This document shows positions 47,704 to 56,957 of a stretch of 64,000 bases of DNA, one piece after another (positions within the stretch are counted from its first letter, which is position 1; each line of letters begins with the position of its first letter). The notes under the pieces were generated by a model that did no database searches, was not told where the DNA came from, and was given only the letters and a program-made list of their open reading frames with translations. The translations under genes were made by a program, and so were the position numbers. Source of the DNA: Vulcanimicrobiota bacterium (GTDB lineage: Bacteria > Vulcanimicrobiota > Vulcanimicrobiia > Vulcanimicrobiales > Vulcanimicrobiaceae); NCBI GenBank assembly GCA_003151115.1, contig PLWS01000001.1, positions 115,438 through 179,437 on the forward strand. The letters are read 5' to 3'.

Positions 47704-48498
47704 GTGCATTCGCACTCGCACACCGACGAAGAGCGTTGGGACCGGCAGAAGACGCGCGAAGCGTTTGGGCGCTTCGCCGAGGCCAAGAAACAGCCCGGAA
47801 CGCCTGAGTATGATGGGCTGCGCACCGATCTCGTCGTCGCGCATCTCAACTTGGTGCGCTATCTCGCGGTCAAATTCGCCAACCGCGGCGAGGCGCTCGA
47901 CGATTTGATCCAAGTCGGAACGGTCGGCTTGCTCAAAGCGATCGATCGCTTCGATCTGGAACGCGGCGTCGAATTTACGACCTATGCGACGCCCACCATC
48001 GTCGGCGAGATCAAACGGTACTTTCGCGACAAAGGCTGGGCCGTCAAGGTTCCGCGCCGGCTGCAAGAGCTGAACCTTGCGGTAAATCGCGCGATCGAAA
48101 AGCTCTCCGTCAAGATCGGGCGCAGCCCGACCGTCGCCGAACTCGCGCAGCACTTAAACGCAACCGAAGAAGATATTCTGGAAGCGCAAGAGTTGGGGCA
48201 AGCATACAACTTGTTATCGCTCGACACCGAACTTTCGGGCGAAGGCGACAAGAAATCGCAGACGCTCGCCGACTACATCGGAACGACCGACGCCGGCCTG
48301 GCGCTGCTGGAGGACAAAGCCAACCTGGAGCGCGCCTTTGAAGTGCTGACCGGCCGCGAGCGCGTCATTCTCTACCTGCGCTTCTACGAGAGCGTTTCCC
48401 AAACGGAGATCGCCAAGCGCCTGAACGTGTCACAGATGCACGTATCGCGCCTCCAGCAGAAGGCGCTCGAAAAACTCCGGCACGTGCTGCAGGAGTAG
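47704..48498 (+). CDS. RNA polymerase sigma factor, SigB/SigF/SigG subfamily
   Basis: 264 residues: region 2 (LVVAHLNLVRYLAVKFANRGEALDDLIQVGTVGLLKAIDRFD, EFTTYATPTIVGEIKRYFRDKGW), region 3 (VPRRLQELNLAVNRAIEKLS) and region 4 helix-turn-helix (ETEIAKRLNVSQMHVSRLQQKAL-type). The LERGVEFTTYATPTIVGEIKRYFRD segment is the SigB/F hallmark. GTG start at 47704, 15 nt after the anti-sigma gene. Likely directs a general stress response or a developmental programme. Confidence 0.93.
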   Translation: MHSHSHTDEERWDRQKTREAFGRFAEAKKQPGTPEYDGLRTDLVVAHLNLVRYLAVKFANRGEALDDLIQVGTVGLLKAIDRFDLERGVEFTTYATPTIVGEIKRYFRDKGWAVKVPRRLQELNLAVNRAIEKLSVKIGRSPTVAELAQHLNATEEDILEAQELGQAYNLLSLDTELSGEGDKKSQTLADYIGTTDAGLALLEDKANLERAFEVLTGRERVILYLRFYESVSQTEIAKRLNVSQMHVSRLQQKALEKLRHVLQE

Positions 48499-48537
48499 GC
48501 CCCAGCCGCAAAACCCGCCAATACCGAACCGACCTTC

Positions 48538-51159
48538 ATGAAGAGCCAGGAGCTGCGCTCGGCATTCGTCGAGTTTTTTACGTCGCGGGGACACAAGCAC
48601 GTGCAGTCCGCGAGTTTGATTCCGGACGCGATGTCCACGACGCTCTTCACCATCGCGGGGATGGAGCAATTCGTCCCGGCCTTTTTGGGCGACGAGCCGC
48701 CGCCGGCGGAGAACGTGGTGACCGTCCAGCGCTGTTTGCGAGTGGCCGGCGCCAAGAGCGATATCGAACACGTCGGACGGACCGGCCGCCACGGCACGCT
48801 GATGGAGATGCTCGGCAACTTCAGCTTCGGCGGCTATTACAAACGCGAGGCGATCGGTTACGCTTGGGAGTTCGTGACCAGCGTGCTCAAGCTCGATCCA
48901 AAGCGCATCGCCGTTACCGTGCACACGGGCGACGACGAAGCGGAAAAGATCTGGCGCGAACTCGGCATCGCGCCGGAACGGATTACGCGCTTCGACGAAG
49001 AGAATTTTTGGACGATGGGCTCGACGGGCCCGTGCGGTCCCTGCACGGAGCTTTTCTACGATAACGGTCCGCAATACGCTGCGGGCCCAGACGACGACGG
49101 GCCCAACAAAGGCGACCGGTTCGTAGAATTTTGGAATCTCGTCTTCCAGCAATTCAACCGCGGCACCGATGGCACGCTCGAAGAATTGCCGCGCAAGCAG
49201 ATCGACACCGGCATGGGTTTCGACCGGACGCTCGCGATCGCCAACGGCAAGCATTCGATGTACGAAACGGATCTCTTCACGGACCTGATCGACGCGCAGC
49301 CGCGCGTGGGCAAGACCTCGCTTTCCGGAAAAGACCAGCTCGAGCGGCGCAACATCATTGCCGATCACATTCGCGCCGTCACGTTTCTGATCAACGACGG
49401 CGTCTACCCGAGCAACACCGATCGCGGCTACGTGTTGCGCTTCCTCATCCGGCGCGCGATTCGCAATGGACGTCTGCTGGGCTATCCGGACGGTTTCTTG
49501 ACCGGCCTCGTTCCCGCCGTCGTCAAATCGCTGGAGTCCGGTTATCCCGAGCTGCGCGCGAATCAATCGCGGATCTCGCAGGCGCTCGCCATCGAAGAGC
49601 AGACGTTTGACCGTACGCTCGAACGCGGCATGGCGCGCTGCGCGGCGCTATTCGAAGAACCGGAGATCGGCAAGAGCAAGATCGTGCCAGGACAGGCCGC
49701 ATTCGAACTGCACGACACGTTCGGCTTCCCCGTCGAACTGACGCGCGAGATCGCCGCGGAGCGCGGCTTTAGCGTCGACATGCGCGGATTCGAGCAGGCA
49801 ATGAACGAGCAGCGCCAGCGCGCGCGCCGCGACGCCGCATCGAAGCGGCCGGCGGTGGCGATCGCCGATCTGCCCGCGATCAAGAGCGAGTTCACCGGCT
49901 ACGATGGATTGGAGAGCGAGGGCGCGATCGTGGCGCTGCTCAAAGACGGCGAACCGGTTGCGGAGCTGCGTGAAGGCGAGCGCGGCGACGTGCTGCTCGA
50001 TCGCACGTCGTTTTACGCGGAAAAAGGCGGACAGATCGGCGACCGCGGGTTTCTGCGAGCCGCCGATTCGGAAGACGGTGCATTCTTCGAAGTCTCGGAC
50101 ACGCAATACGCCGGCGAGGCGATCGCGCACACCGGTGTCGTGCGGTCCGGAGAATTACGAATCGGCGACCATGTTCGCACGGAAGTTTCAGCCGATTGGC
50201 GGCGTGAAATCCGGCGCCATCACACGTCGGCGCACTTGCTGCAGCGCGCGCTCAAGGACGTGCTCGGTGAAGACGTGACGCAAGCCGGATCGTGGGTCGG
50301 TATCGATCGCATGCGCTTCGATTTCCGCTGGCCGCACGGGGCGCTGGAGCCCGCACAGAAGCGCGAGATCGCGCACCGCGTGAACGAAATGATCCGGGAC
50401 GATACGCCGCTGGAAACGCGCGTGCTGCCGATCGAAGAAGCGCGCGCAAGCGGCGCGATCATGATGTTCGGCGAAAAGTATGGCGAGAACGTGCGCGTGG
50501 TCAAGGCCGGACCGTCGGTTGAATTCTGCGGCGGTACGCATTCGCACTCGACCGGCGAGCTCGGCTTATTCCTGATTCTGAGCGAGTTTTCGATCGGCAG
50601 CGGTATCCGCCGCATCGAATCGTGCGTCTCGCAAACCGCCGAAGAGTACGTGCAGCGCCAGCAAGAGTTGGTCGGCAATCTCGCATCCGCGCTGGCGGCC
50701 GGTCCCGAAGAACTCGGCGAACGCATCGAAAAACTGCAGAGCGACGTCAAGGAGCTGCAAAACACGGTCGGCGATCTGAAAGCGAAGCTGGCCGCGGCCG
50801 ACGCGCAAAGCTACGTCGAGAAAGTGGAAAGCAAGGGCGGCCGCAATTTCGTCGGCGGCGTCGTCCCCGAAGCGGGCGCCGAAGCGCTGCGGCACTTGAG
50901 CAGCGCGATCCGGCAGCGCATGCGCAGCGGCGTCATTGCGCTGGCGGGCACCGATGGCGAGACCGTGAGCCTGTTGGTCAGCGTCAGCGACGATCTCGTT
51001 AAGGCGGGAGTGCATGCAGGCAACCTCGTTAAGCTCGCGGCGCCGGTGATCGGCGGACGCGGCGGCGGTCAGCCTGGTCAAGCGCAAGGCGGCGGAAAGA
51101 ATCCCGCCGGAGCGGGCAATGCCATCGAAGCGATTCGCACCGCGGTTCTTCCGGCATGA
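48538..51159 (+). CDS. alaS: Alanine-tRNA ligase
   Basis: 873 residues, complete: class II core with SQELRSAFVEFFTSRGH, MEQFVPAFLGD, MEMLGNFSFGGYYKREAI, FWTMGSTGPCGPCTELFYD and DTGMGFDRTLAIANG; editing domain with zinc ligands HHTSAHLLQRAL and FCGGTHSHSTGELG; C-Ala region with GGRGGGQPGQAQGGGKNP and the usual final LPA. ATG at 48538. The last codons overlap the next gene. Confidence 0.96.
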   Translation: MKSQELRSAFVEFFTSRGHKHVQSASLIPDAMSTTLFTIAGMEQFVPAFLGDEPPPAENVVTVQRCLRVAGAKSDIEHVGRTGRHGTLMEMLGNFSFGGYYKREAIGYAWEFVTSVLKLDPKRIAVTVHTGDDEAEKIWRELGIAPERITRFDEENFWTMGSTGPCGPCTELFYDNGPQYAAGPDDDGPNKGDRFVEFWNLVFQQFNRGTDGTLEELPRKQIDTGMGFDRTLAIANGKHSMYETDLFTDLIDAQPRVGKTSLSGKDQLERRNIIADHIRAVTFLINDGVYPSNTDRGYVLRFLIRRAIRNGRLLGYPDGFLTGLVPAVVKSLESGYPELRANQSRISQALAIEEQTFDRTLERGMARCAALFEEPEIGKSKIVPGQAAFELHDTFGFPVELTREIAAERGFSVDMRGFEQAMNEQRQRARRDAASKRPAVAIADLPAIKSEFTGYDGLESEGAIVALLKDGEPVAELREGERGDVLLDRTSFYAEKGGQIGDRGFLRAADSEDGAFFEVSDTQYAGEAIAHTGVVRSGELRIGDHVRTEVSADWRREIRRHHTSAHLLQRALKDVLGEDVTQAGSWVGIDRMRFDFRWPHGALEPAQKREIAHRVNEMIRDDTPLETRVLPIEEARASGAIMMFGEKYGENVRVVKAGPSVEFCGGTHSHSTGELGLFLILSEFSIGSGIRRIESCVSQTAEEYVQRQQELVGNLASALAAGPEELGERIEKLQSDVKELQNTVGDLKAKLAAADAQSYVEKVESKGGRNFVGGVVPEAGAEALRHLSSAIRQRMRSGVIALAGTDGETVSLLVSVSDDLVKAGVHAGNLVKLAAPVIGGRGGGQPGQAQGGGKNPAGAGNAIEAIRTAVLPA

Positions 51160-51830
51160 TAGTCGCCGCGCTCGCGATGTTCGCCGCGACGCTGGCTCCG
51201 CCGAAGCTGCTCGACTCGCAGCTCGTGCTGCAGCGCTACGAAGCGCGCCTCACCGCGACCAAGGATCCGCAGACGCTGATCTTCCAGTACGTGGTTTCGC
51301 AGGCCGGTCCGCAAGATATCGATCAAACGCACCGCGTCTACCGCAGCGGCAGCCTCGTGCGTGACGAGACGCTGGTCGTCGACGGAGTCAAGCAAAAGAC
51401 GACGCGCATTGCGCGCTATCGCGACCGGTACACGCTCCACAATCTGGCTCCGCGCTCGGCACGATACGTCTTCCTGTTCGTGCGTCCGGTTGCAAGCGGC
51501 GGAAGATACGATTATTTGTACCGCGCGATTCCGCTGGGCGCGCCTTCTGCGTTCACGGTGCGGACGCTGACCATCGACGGAAAAACGTTTTTGCCGCGCG
51601 AGATCCGTTTTCATAGCATCGGCGCGGGCGCTCTCGGTGACGGCACGCTCGCGTTTACGCCGGCGGGCAAGTATTGGGTGCCGCTCTCGATCGCCGTGCA
51701 AGGAACGGTGAACGGTAAAGCTGCGCGCGAACGCATTACGTTCGGGAGCTATCAATTTCCGCCGGCCTTGCCGAAATCGACCTTCCAACCTCCGCGAGCG
51801 CTGCCGGCGGCGGTTCTGCCGACATTCTGA
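51156..51830 (+). CDS. Hypothetical secreted protein, beta-rich
   Basis: 224 residues. N-terminal hydrophobic stretch (MIVAALAMFAATLAPPKLL) may be a signal peptide. The rest alternates strands with charged turns (LVLQRYEARLTATKDPQTLIFQY, DETLVVDGVKQKTTRIARYRD, FVRPVASGGRYDYLYRAIPLG). No family recognised with confidence; the layout (secreted, conserved ATKDP-QTLIF start) recalls outer-membrane lipoprotein-sorting-like folds. ATG overlaps the alaS stop. Confidence 0.65.
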   Translation: MIVAALAMFAATLAPPKLLDSQLVLQRYEARLTATKDPQTLIFQYVVSQAGPQDIDQTHRVYRSGSLVRDETLVVDGVKQKTTRIARYRDRYTLHNLAPRSARYVFLFVRPVASGGRYDYLYRAIPLGAPSAFTVRTLTIDGKTFLPREIRFHSIGAGALGDGTLAFTPAGKYWVPLSIAVQGTVNGKAARERITFGSYQFPPALPKSTFQPPRALPAAVLPTF

Positions 51831-51862
51831 CCGCACGCCTGGCGCCATGGGCCGCGTGGCTG

Positions 51863-53281
51863 GTGCCGCTGGCGGTTTACGCCGCGTCGCTCGAGGGCGC
51901 GGTCAGCTACTGGGATACGGGAGAGTCGCAGGTGGTGCCGTGGATCTTCGGCATCGCGCATCCCACCGGATTTCCGGCATTCACGCTCGCAGCCGGAATA
52001 TTCGCGCACCTTTTTCCGGCCGGCACGCCGGCATGGCGGATCGCGTTATTCAGCGCCATTGCGATGAGCGCCGTGTGCTGGGCAATCTTCGCGTCGCTGC
52101 GGGAATTGAAATGCGACACGTGGATCGCCCTCGGCGCGAGCTGGGTCTTTGCTTTCGGCGAGATCGCTTGGACGCGCGGCACCCGAGCGGAAGTGCACGC
52201 GCTGGCAGCGGCGCTTGCAGCGCTGACGCTGTATTTTTGCGTGCGCTGGTACGTGCGCGGCGAAGCGCGCGCGTTCGTGCTCGGGGCGCTTTGCTGGGGG
52301 CTCGCGCTCGCCACGCATCCGGTGACGGTGCTGCTTGCGCCGGCATTGCTGGTCGCTCTCTGCGCGCGTATACGAACGCTGCGGCTGCGGACGTTGGCAC
52401 AAGCGTTGCTGCTGCTGGCTTGCGGCATTGCTGTGTATGCCTATCTTCCGGTTCGCAGCGCCATGGTGACGCACGCGCGGCTCGATCCGACGCTCGCGCT
52501 TGGCGAGCCGCCTGGCAACGCCTTCTGGGATATGAATCATCCCGCGACGTGGGATGGATTTCGCAGTTTCGTGAGCGGCTCTGACTATGGCGCGCCGCAA
52601 GCGTTTGCGGCCATGCTGAGCGCGGAAACATACCGCACCGGCGCGCTGCCGTTTTTTCTCTCTTTGTGGAACGAATTCACTGCCTTTGGAATTTTGCTCG
52701 CCGTCGCCGGCGCCGTCGCGCTCGCGCGCAACCGGCCCTGGCTTGCGGTCGCGCTGCTGCTGGCAGCGGTCTGTCCCGCAATCTTTGCCTTCGGATATTC
52801 GGTCGAAGCCGATATCGCACGTTACTACCTGATACCATTCATCGTGACGGCGATGTTCGCCGGTTACGGAGCGAACGCGATCGCCAGAGCGATGCCGGAG
52901 TTGCGCGTCGTTTCGGCGCTCGTCCTACCGGCGATCGCCGTGGCGCTGTTGATTCTCAATCGAAGCACGTTCGAGCAGCCGAAATCCACCGGCGCGGCCG
53001 GTCTGATTCAAACGGTGCAGGCCAGAACGCCGGATGACGCCGTGCTGCTGGCGCCGTGGGTCGATTCGCCGCCGCTGGCGTACGCCGCGTACGTGGATCG
53101 TTCGCTCGGGAACCGGATCGTTGACAGCGCTTGGCTGAGCGATGAAGCATGGCGAGTACCGGGCTGGATACGCGCCGGCCGCCACGTTTACGTGGTCGAT
53201 CGCGTCTTCGGAGAGGTGCCGGGTTACGCGTTGATTCGCATTCCGGGCTCACCCGATCTCTACCGGGTCGAAAAGCAGTGA
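51863..53281 (+). CDS. DUF2723 family polytopic membrane protein (GT-C-like)
   Basis: 472 residues, about ten membrane helices plus a soluble C-terminal part. The first extracytoplasmic loop has SYWDTGESQVVPWIFGIAHPTGFP, the hallmark of DUF2723, related in shape to protein O-mannosyltransferases. GTG 51863 is the first standard start; CTG 51827, at the end of the previous gene, would add twelve residues and lengthen the first helix. Overlaps the next gene as GTGA. Confidence 0.75.
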   Translation: MPLAVYAASLEGAVSYWDTGESQVVPWIFGIAHPTGFPAFTLAAGIFAHLFPAGTPAWRIALFSAIAMSAVCWAIFASLRELKCDTWIALGASWVFAFGEIAWTRGTRAEVHALAAALAALTLYFCVRWYVRGEARAFVLGALCWGLALATHPVTVLLAPALLVALCARIRTLRLRTLAQALLLLACGIAVYAYLPVRSAMVTHARLDPTLALGEPPGNAFWDMNHPATWDGFRSFVSGSDYGAPQAFAAMLSAETYRTGALPFFLSLWNEFTAFGILLAVAGAVALARNRPWLAVALLLAAVCPAIFAFGYSVEADIARYYLIPFIVTAMFAGYGANAIARAMPELRVVSALVLPAIAVALLILNRSTFEQPKSTGAAGLIQTVQARTPDDAVLLAPWVDSPPLAYAAYVDRSLGNRIVDSAWLSDEAWRVPGWIRAGRHVYVVDRVFGEVPGYALIRIPGSPDLYRVEKQ

Positions 53282-54456
53282 AGACGCGCGGATACGCGAC
53301 GGCGGGAATCGTCGCGGCGCTGGTCACGCTCGTCGCCGGTCATTTCCGCTCGACTCCGTACAACAATTACGTGCTCCTCGCCGATGCGCTGCTGCACGGA
53401 CATACGTGGATCGCTTGGCCCGGCAGTTACATCGACGCGCTCGCGTATCGCGGACAGCACTATGTGATAGAAGGTCCCGTCCCGGCGCTGCTGCTGCTGC
53501 CTTACGTTGCGATTGCGGGAACGGCCGCGAATCAAACGCTGCTCTCGGCGGTCCTTTGCGGCGTCACGATCGGTGCGGCCTGGGAATTGGGCGAACGTTT
53601 GGGTGTCTCTGCAAAAGCCAACGTGTGGCTGGCCGCGTTCTTGCTGACCGGGACGGATCTCTTATGGTGCGCGATGCTAGGCGACGTTTGGTTCATCGCG
53701 CACGTCAGCGCTGCCGCGTTTACGCTACTCGCGCTCGTAGAGTTGGCCGGAAAACGGCGCGGATGGCTGGTCGGGCTTTGGGCGGTTGCGGCGGCGGGCT
53801 CGCGGTTTTCTTTGGTGCTCGCGATTCCGGTCTATGCCGCGCTGCTGCTCGCAACGGATCCGCTGCCGCAAGAATGGCGCATCGATTCCCGGCGGCTGCG
53901 TGCGCTTGCGCTCGGATTTGGCGGCGTGCTGTTGGCGGCGGGCGCGATCTTTATTGCCTACAACTTCGCGCGCTGGGGAACGGCGGCCGACATTGGATAC
54001 ACGACCTGGTACCACCAAGATTCGGCGGGCTCGCCGACCGGTTCTCCGTTCCGCTTGCAGTATCTGAGCTATCAGCTCTGGTCGTTCTTTGTACAGCACC
54101 CGGATTTTTCGGCGGCATTTCCGTGGATTCGCCCGTCCTACTCGGGCATCGCGCTAACGTGGACGAGTCCGGCGCTCGTCTTTGCGCTGTGGGCGCGAAA
54201 GCCGCGAGCGCTCGTCATTGCAATGTGGGCCGCAGCGATCTTCGTAGCGCTCCCGTCATTTCTCTATTACGTCAACGGTTACGCGCAGTATGGAATGCGC
54301 CACGCCCTGGACTTCATTCCATTTCTTTATGCGCTGATGGCGCTGGCCGCGCGCGAACGCCTGCCGCGCTGGGTCAAAGCACTGATCGTCTATTCGTGCG
54401 CTGCGAGTCTCTACGGCGTCTGGTACTGGAACGTTTTCTTGCGTTCCGGAAACTAA
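53278..54456 (+). CDS. Polytopic membrane protein, possible GT-C glycosyltransferase
   Basis: 392 residues, about ten membrane helices with a short periplasmic loop after the first one (RSTPYNNYVLLADALLHGHTWI). An acidic residue early in the loop and Arg/Tyr-rich later loops fit the GT-C superfamily, but I see no decisive motif. GTG 53278 overlaps the DUF2723 stop. Working together with the preceding protein on a lipid-linked sugar is plausible. Convergent with the next gene (4-bp overlap of the ends). Confidence 0.65.
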   Translation: MKTRGYATAGIVAALVTLVAGHFRSTPYNNYVLLADALLHGHTWIAWPGSYIDALAYRGQHYVIEGPVPALLLLPYVAIAGTAANQTLLSAVLCGVTIGAAWELGERLGVSAKANVWLAAFLLTGTDLLWCAMLGDVWFIAHVSAAAFTLLALVELAGKRRGWLVGLWAVAAAGSRFSLVLAIPVYAALLLATDPLPQEWRIDSRRLRALALGFGGVLLAAGAIFIAYNFARWGTAADIGYTTWYHQDSAGSPTGSPFRLQYLSYQLWSFFVQHPDFSAAFPWIRPSYSGIALTWTSPALVFALWARKPRALVIAMWAAAIFVALPSFLYYVNGYAQYGMRHALDFIPFLYALMALAARERLPRWVKALIVYSCAASLYGVWYWNVFLRSGN

Positions 54457-56207
54457 CTCGCTTCAAAAGCGTCGCGCAGCTGCGCCGGCGTTGTAGCCGG
54501 GGCGCTGCAAACCTTTCCACGGCAAAGATAGGCCGCCGGAGCGAGCTGCGGATCCATTCCGCGTTCCCGCAACGTCTGTACGTCGTCCGTGGCGATGGTA
54601 AGCACGGTGAGCAGCGGATCGGGAAGCGCGCGCGCGGTTTCACGCAAATCGCTCGTTTGTTCGGGAGTTCCTACCAGCACAACAGAGGCCGCCGTTCCAA
54701 AAAAGCGGCGCAGCGCGCGTGCAAACGGTGCGGCGAACATACGCATGCCGCCGTAGTTGGCGGCATACACCTGCAGCGTCCGCTCCGCCGCCATGCGCTT
54801 TTGCTCGTCGCCGTCTAGGGCGGCGAGCCGCAAAAAACTCTCGGCCAGCAGCGAGTTGTCGGCCAACGGGCGTTGCCGCACGGCCAGATTTCCGAGCGGA
54901 TCTTCCGCGCCGGCGTGATCGTAATAGCCGCCGTTCGGCGACGCGAAAGCACTCTCGATCGCGGCCGCCAGCTCGCGGGCACGAGCGAGAAATCGCGGCT
55001 CTCCCATGCATTCGTGCGCGTCCAGAAGGGCACGCAGGTACGAAACCTGATCCGTGAGCAGGCCGCGCACTTGCGGAGTACCGCCCGGTTCCAGGTAATG
55101 GTAGAGCAGCCCGTTCTCATCGCGCATATGCTCGTTCAATGCATCGAGCGCGGCCTGCGATTCTCCCATCACACCGTCGTCTTCGAGCGCTGCGCCGGCA
55201 AAAGCAAACGCGCCGGCCATTGCGGCGGTCCAGTTCGAGTATGACGTGCGATCGATGTATGGGGCTTCGCGTTTGCGGCGCTCCTCAAGCGGGAGCGCGA
55301 AATACGCCTCGTCCGCGTCTTGGCTGCCCGCGAAGAAGCCTGTCTCCGGATCGCGCAGCACGGTACGCACGTAGCGCAGCGCCGATTCGAGCGTGGATCG
55401 GAACGCATCGTTGCGCGTCGTGCGGGTCAGCTCGGCCAGGATACGCAGCAGCGCGGCGTGGTCTTCGGTCATCTTTTCGAAGTGCGGCACGCTCCAGTCG
55501 CGCGTCGTCGAGTACCGGAAGAACCCGCCCTCGACGCGATCGTACATGCCGCCGCTCGACATCGCGAGCATCGTTTTGGCGAGCATGTCGTAGAGCCGCT
55601 GATCGCCGGCCGCGCGGTACTCTTGCAGTAAAAAGTCGAGCACGTCGGTCATCGGGAACTTTGGCTCGGTGCCGAAGCCGCCATACTCCGGATCGTAGGC
55701 GTCGGAGATCTCTTCGAGCACGCGCGCGATCATCGTTTCGCGCAACTCGCCCGAAGCCGGGCGTTCGGAGGAACTTTCCTTGCGCAGCTCGATCGCGCGC
55801 TCTTCGACGTGCGCGTGATGCTCTTTGTAAAAATCTGCGATTTGGTCGAGCGCACCGAGCATTTGCTCGGGCGGCATATAGGTCGCACCCGCGAGCAGCG
55901 CGCCCGCCGGTGCGAGAAATGCCGTCGTCGGCCAGCCGCCCTGGTTGTAGCGCGCGTTGACGTCGGGACGGCGGTCGTTGTCGACGCGCACCGGCACGAA
56001 GCGTTCGTTGATGCGTTCGATGATGCGCGGGTCGGAGTAACTGGTTTCGTCCATGACGTGACACCAATGGCACCACACCGCGGAAATCGAAAGCAGTATC
56101 GGCTTCTGCTCGCGCTCGGCTTGCGCAAATGCCGCCTCTCCCCATGCTTTCCAAGCAATGTCGCCGGCGCGGTTGGGCCGGGGCGAAAAATGAAACTCCG
56201 AGCTCAT
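54453..56207 (-). CDS. YyaL-like protein: DUF255 thioredoxin domain plus six-hairpin glycosidase-like domain
   Basis: 584 residues. N-terminal DUF255 thioredoxin fold with SAVWCHWCHVMDETSYSD (CHWC active site) and NQGGWPTTAFLAPAG. From about residue 150 a helical barrel like six-hairpin glycosidases: GGFGTEPKFPMTDVLDFLL, SGGMYDRVEGGFFRYSTTRDW, PHFEKMTEDHAALL. Shorter than many YyaL/SPATA20 proteins (about 680 residues). ATG 56207 is right after the stop of the upstream gene. Molecular function in the family is not established. Confidence 0.85.
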   Translation of the reverse strand: MSSEFHFSPRPNRAGDIAWKAWGEAAFAQAEREQKPILLSISAVWCHWCHVMDETSYSDPRIIERINERFVPVRVDNDRRPDVNARYNQGGWPTTAFLAPAGALLAGATYMPPEQMLGALDQIADFYKEHHAHVEERAIELRKESSSERPASGELRETMIARVLEEISDAYDPEYGGFGTEPKFPMTDVLDFLLQEYRAAGDQRLYDMLAKTMLAMSSGGMYDRVEGGFFRYSTTRDWSVPHFEKMTEDHAALLRILAELTRTTRNDAFRSTLESALRYVRTVLRDPETGFFAGSQDADEAYFALPLEERRKREAPYIDRTSYSNWTAAMAGAFAFAGAALEDDGVMGESQAALDALNEHMRDENGLLYHYLEPGGTPQVRGLLTDQVSYLRALLDAHECMGEPRFLARARELAAAIESAFASPNGGYYDHAGAEDPLGNLAVRQRPLADNSLLAESFLRLAALDGDEQKRMAAERTLQVYAANYGGMRMFAAPFARALRRFFGTAASVVLVGTPEQTSDLRETARALPDPLLTVLTIATDDVQTLRERGMDPQLAPAAYLCRGKVCSAPATTPAQLRDAFEAS

Positions 56208-56208
56208 C

Positions 56209-56487
56209 TCACTCGTCTTCCCCCGAAGCTCCGCGCAGGAACCCCGCTCCGTATAAGACGCCCGCCAGGGCCAGCGCCGCGAGCAGGGGTATTTGGGCCG
56301 GGTTCCAGGCCGCCGATACCGCCAAGGCCGCGCCCAGGAAGGCAAACGCGAATGCCCAGCGCCGGTTCGTTTGGGCCGTGAGCCCGTAGACCTCGCCCTC
56401 GTGGTATGAGGGGACCGGCGCCCGGGAGCGCAACCACGCGACGGCGGCCAGGACCAGTGAGAGTACGAAACCGGACCAAGTCCACAT
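56209..56487 (-). CDS. Small membrane protein, unknown
   Basis: 92 residues, three hydrophobic helices (WTWSGFVLSLVLAAVAWL, RWAFAFAFLGAALAVSAAW, IPLLAALALAGVLYGAGFL), with a polar loop PVPSYHEGEVYGLTAQTN between the first two. ATG 56487 is chosen since sequence upstream lies in the divergent promoter region. The stop is one base before the YyaL-like ATG, so they form a two-gene unit. Confidence 0.65.
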   Translation of the reverse strand: MWTWSGFVLSLVLAAVAWLRSRAPVPSYHEGEVYGLTAQTNRRWAFAFAFLGAALAVSAAWNPAQIPLLAALALAGVLYGAGFLRGASGEDE

Positions 56488-56577
56488 ACCGCCTGCTTCG
56501 CCGCCCTCCGGTATGCTTGCTTGCGCCCTGGGTATAACGTTCGCCGACTGCGAGCTACGAAAGGAGCAGTGACTCGT

Positions 56578-56778
56578 ATGGCTGATGGCCCGGTTGTAGT
56601 CAATGATGGCGGTGGGGGTGGTGCGGCTGCCGTAGGCATCGTTATCGTCGTTCTCATCGCGATTTTGATCGTGATCTTCGTATGGCATCCGTGGTCCTCG
56701 ACAAGCAGTACTACGTCGACGAACGGTGGAACCACGACTACCAACACCACGACTACTGGAGGAGGTACCAAACCCTAA
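56578..56778 (+). CDS. Small membrane protein with Ser/Thr-rich tail
   Basis: 66 residues: Gly-rich front (NDGGGGGAAAVG), one strong membrane helix (IVIVVLIAILIVIFVWHPW), then a low-complexity Ser/Thr/Asn/Gly tail (STSSTTSTNGGTTTTNTTTT). ATG 56578 is preceded by GAAAGGAG about 11 nt upstream. Its stop overlaps the next ATG (TAATG). No family recognised; such tails are often exposed outside the membrane. Confidence 0.65.
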   Translation: MADGPVVVNDGGGGGAAAVGIVIVVLIAILIVIFVWHPWSSTSSTTSTNGGTTTTNTTTTGGGTKP

Positions 56779-56936
56779 TGGCGGGCTTATTGTGGACGAT
56801 TATCGTCATCCTGGTGGTTATCTGGTTACTCGGCTTTTTGCTCCATTTCGGTGGAGCACTCATCCATATCATCATCGTTGTTGCGGTGATCTTGCTCATC
56901 GTTAACTTGCTGAGCGGCCGAGGAGCGCGAGTCTAG
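56778..56936 (+). CDS. Lmo0937-type small two-helix membrane protein (DUF5670-like)
   Basis: 52 residues: LLWTIIVILVVIWLLGFLLHF, a GGALIHI turn, then IIIVVAVILLIVNLLSGR. Pattern (LWTI-VIL--LWLLG, G--IH-LLV-A-V---, GR) matches the Lmo0937 family of small envelope-stress-related proteins. ATG 56778, sharing a base with the preceding stop; GGAGGAGG about 15 nt upstream. Confidence 0.75.
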   Translation: MAGLLWTIIVILVVIWLLGFLLHFGGALIHIIIVVAVILLIVNLLSGRGARV

Positions 56937-56957
56937 ACTCTCGCACTTATCGGCATC

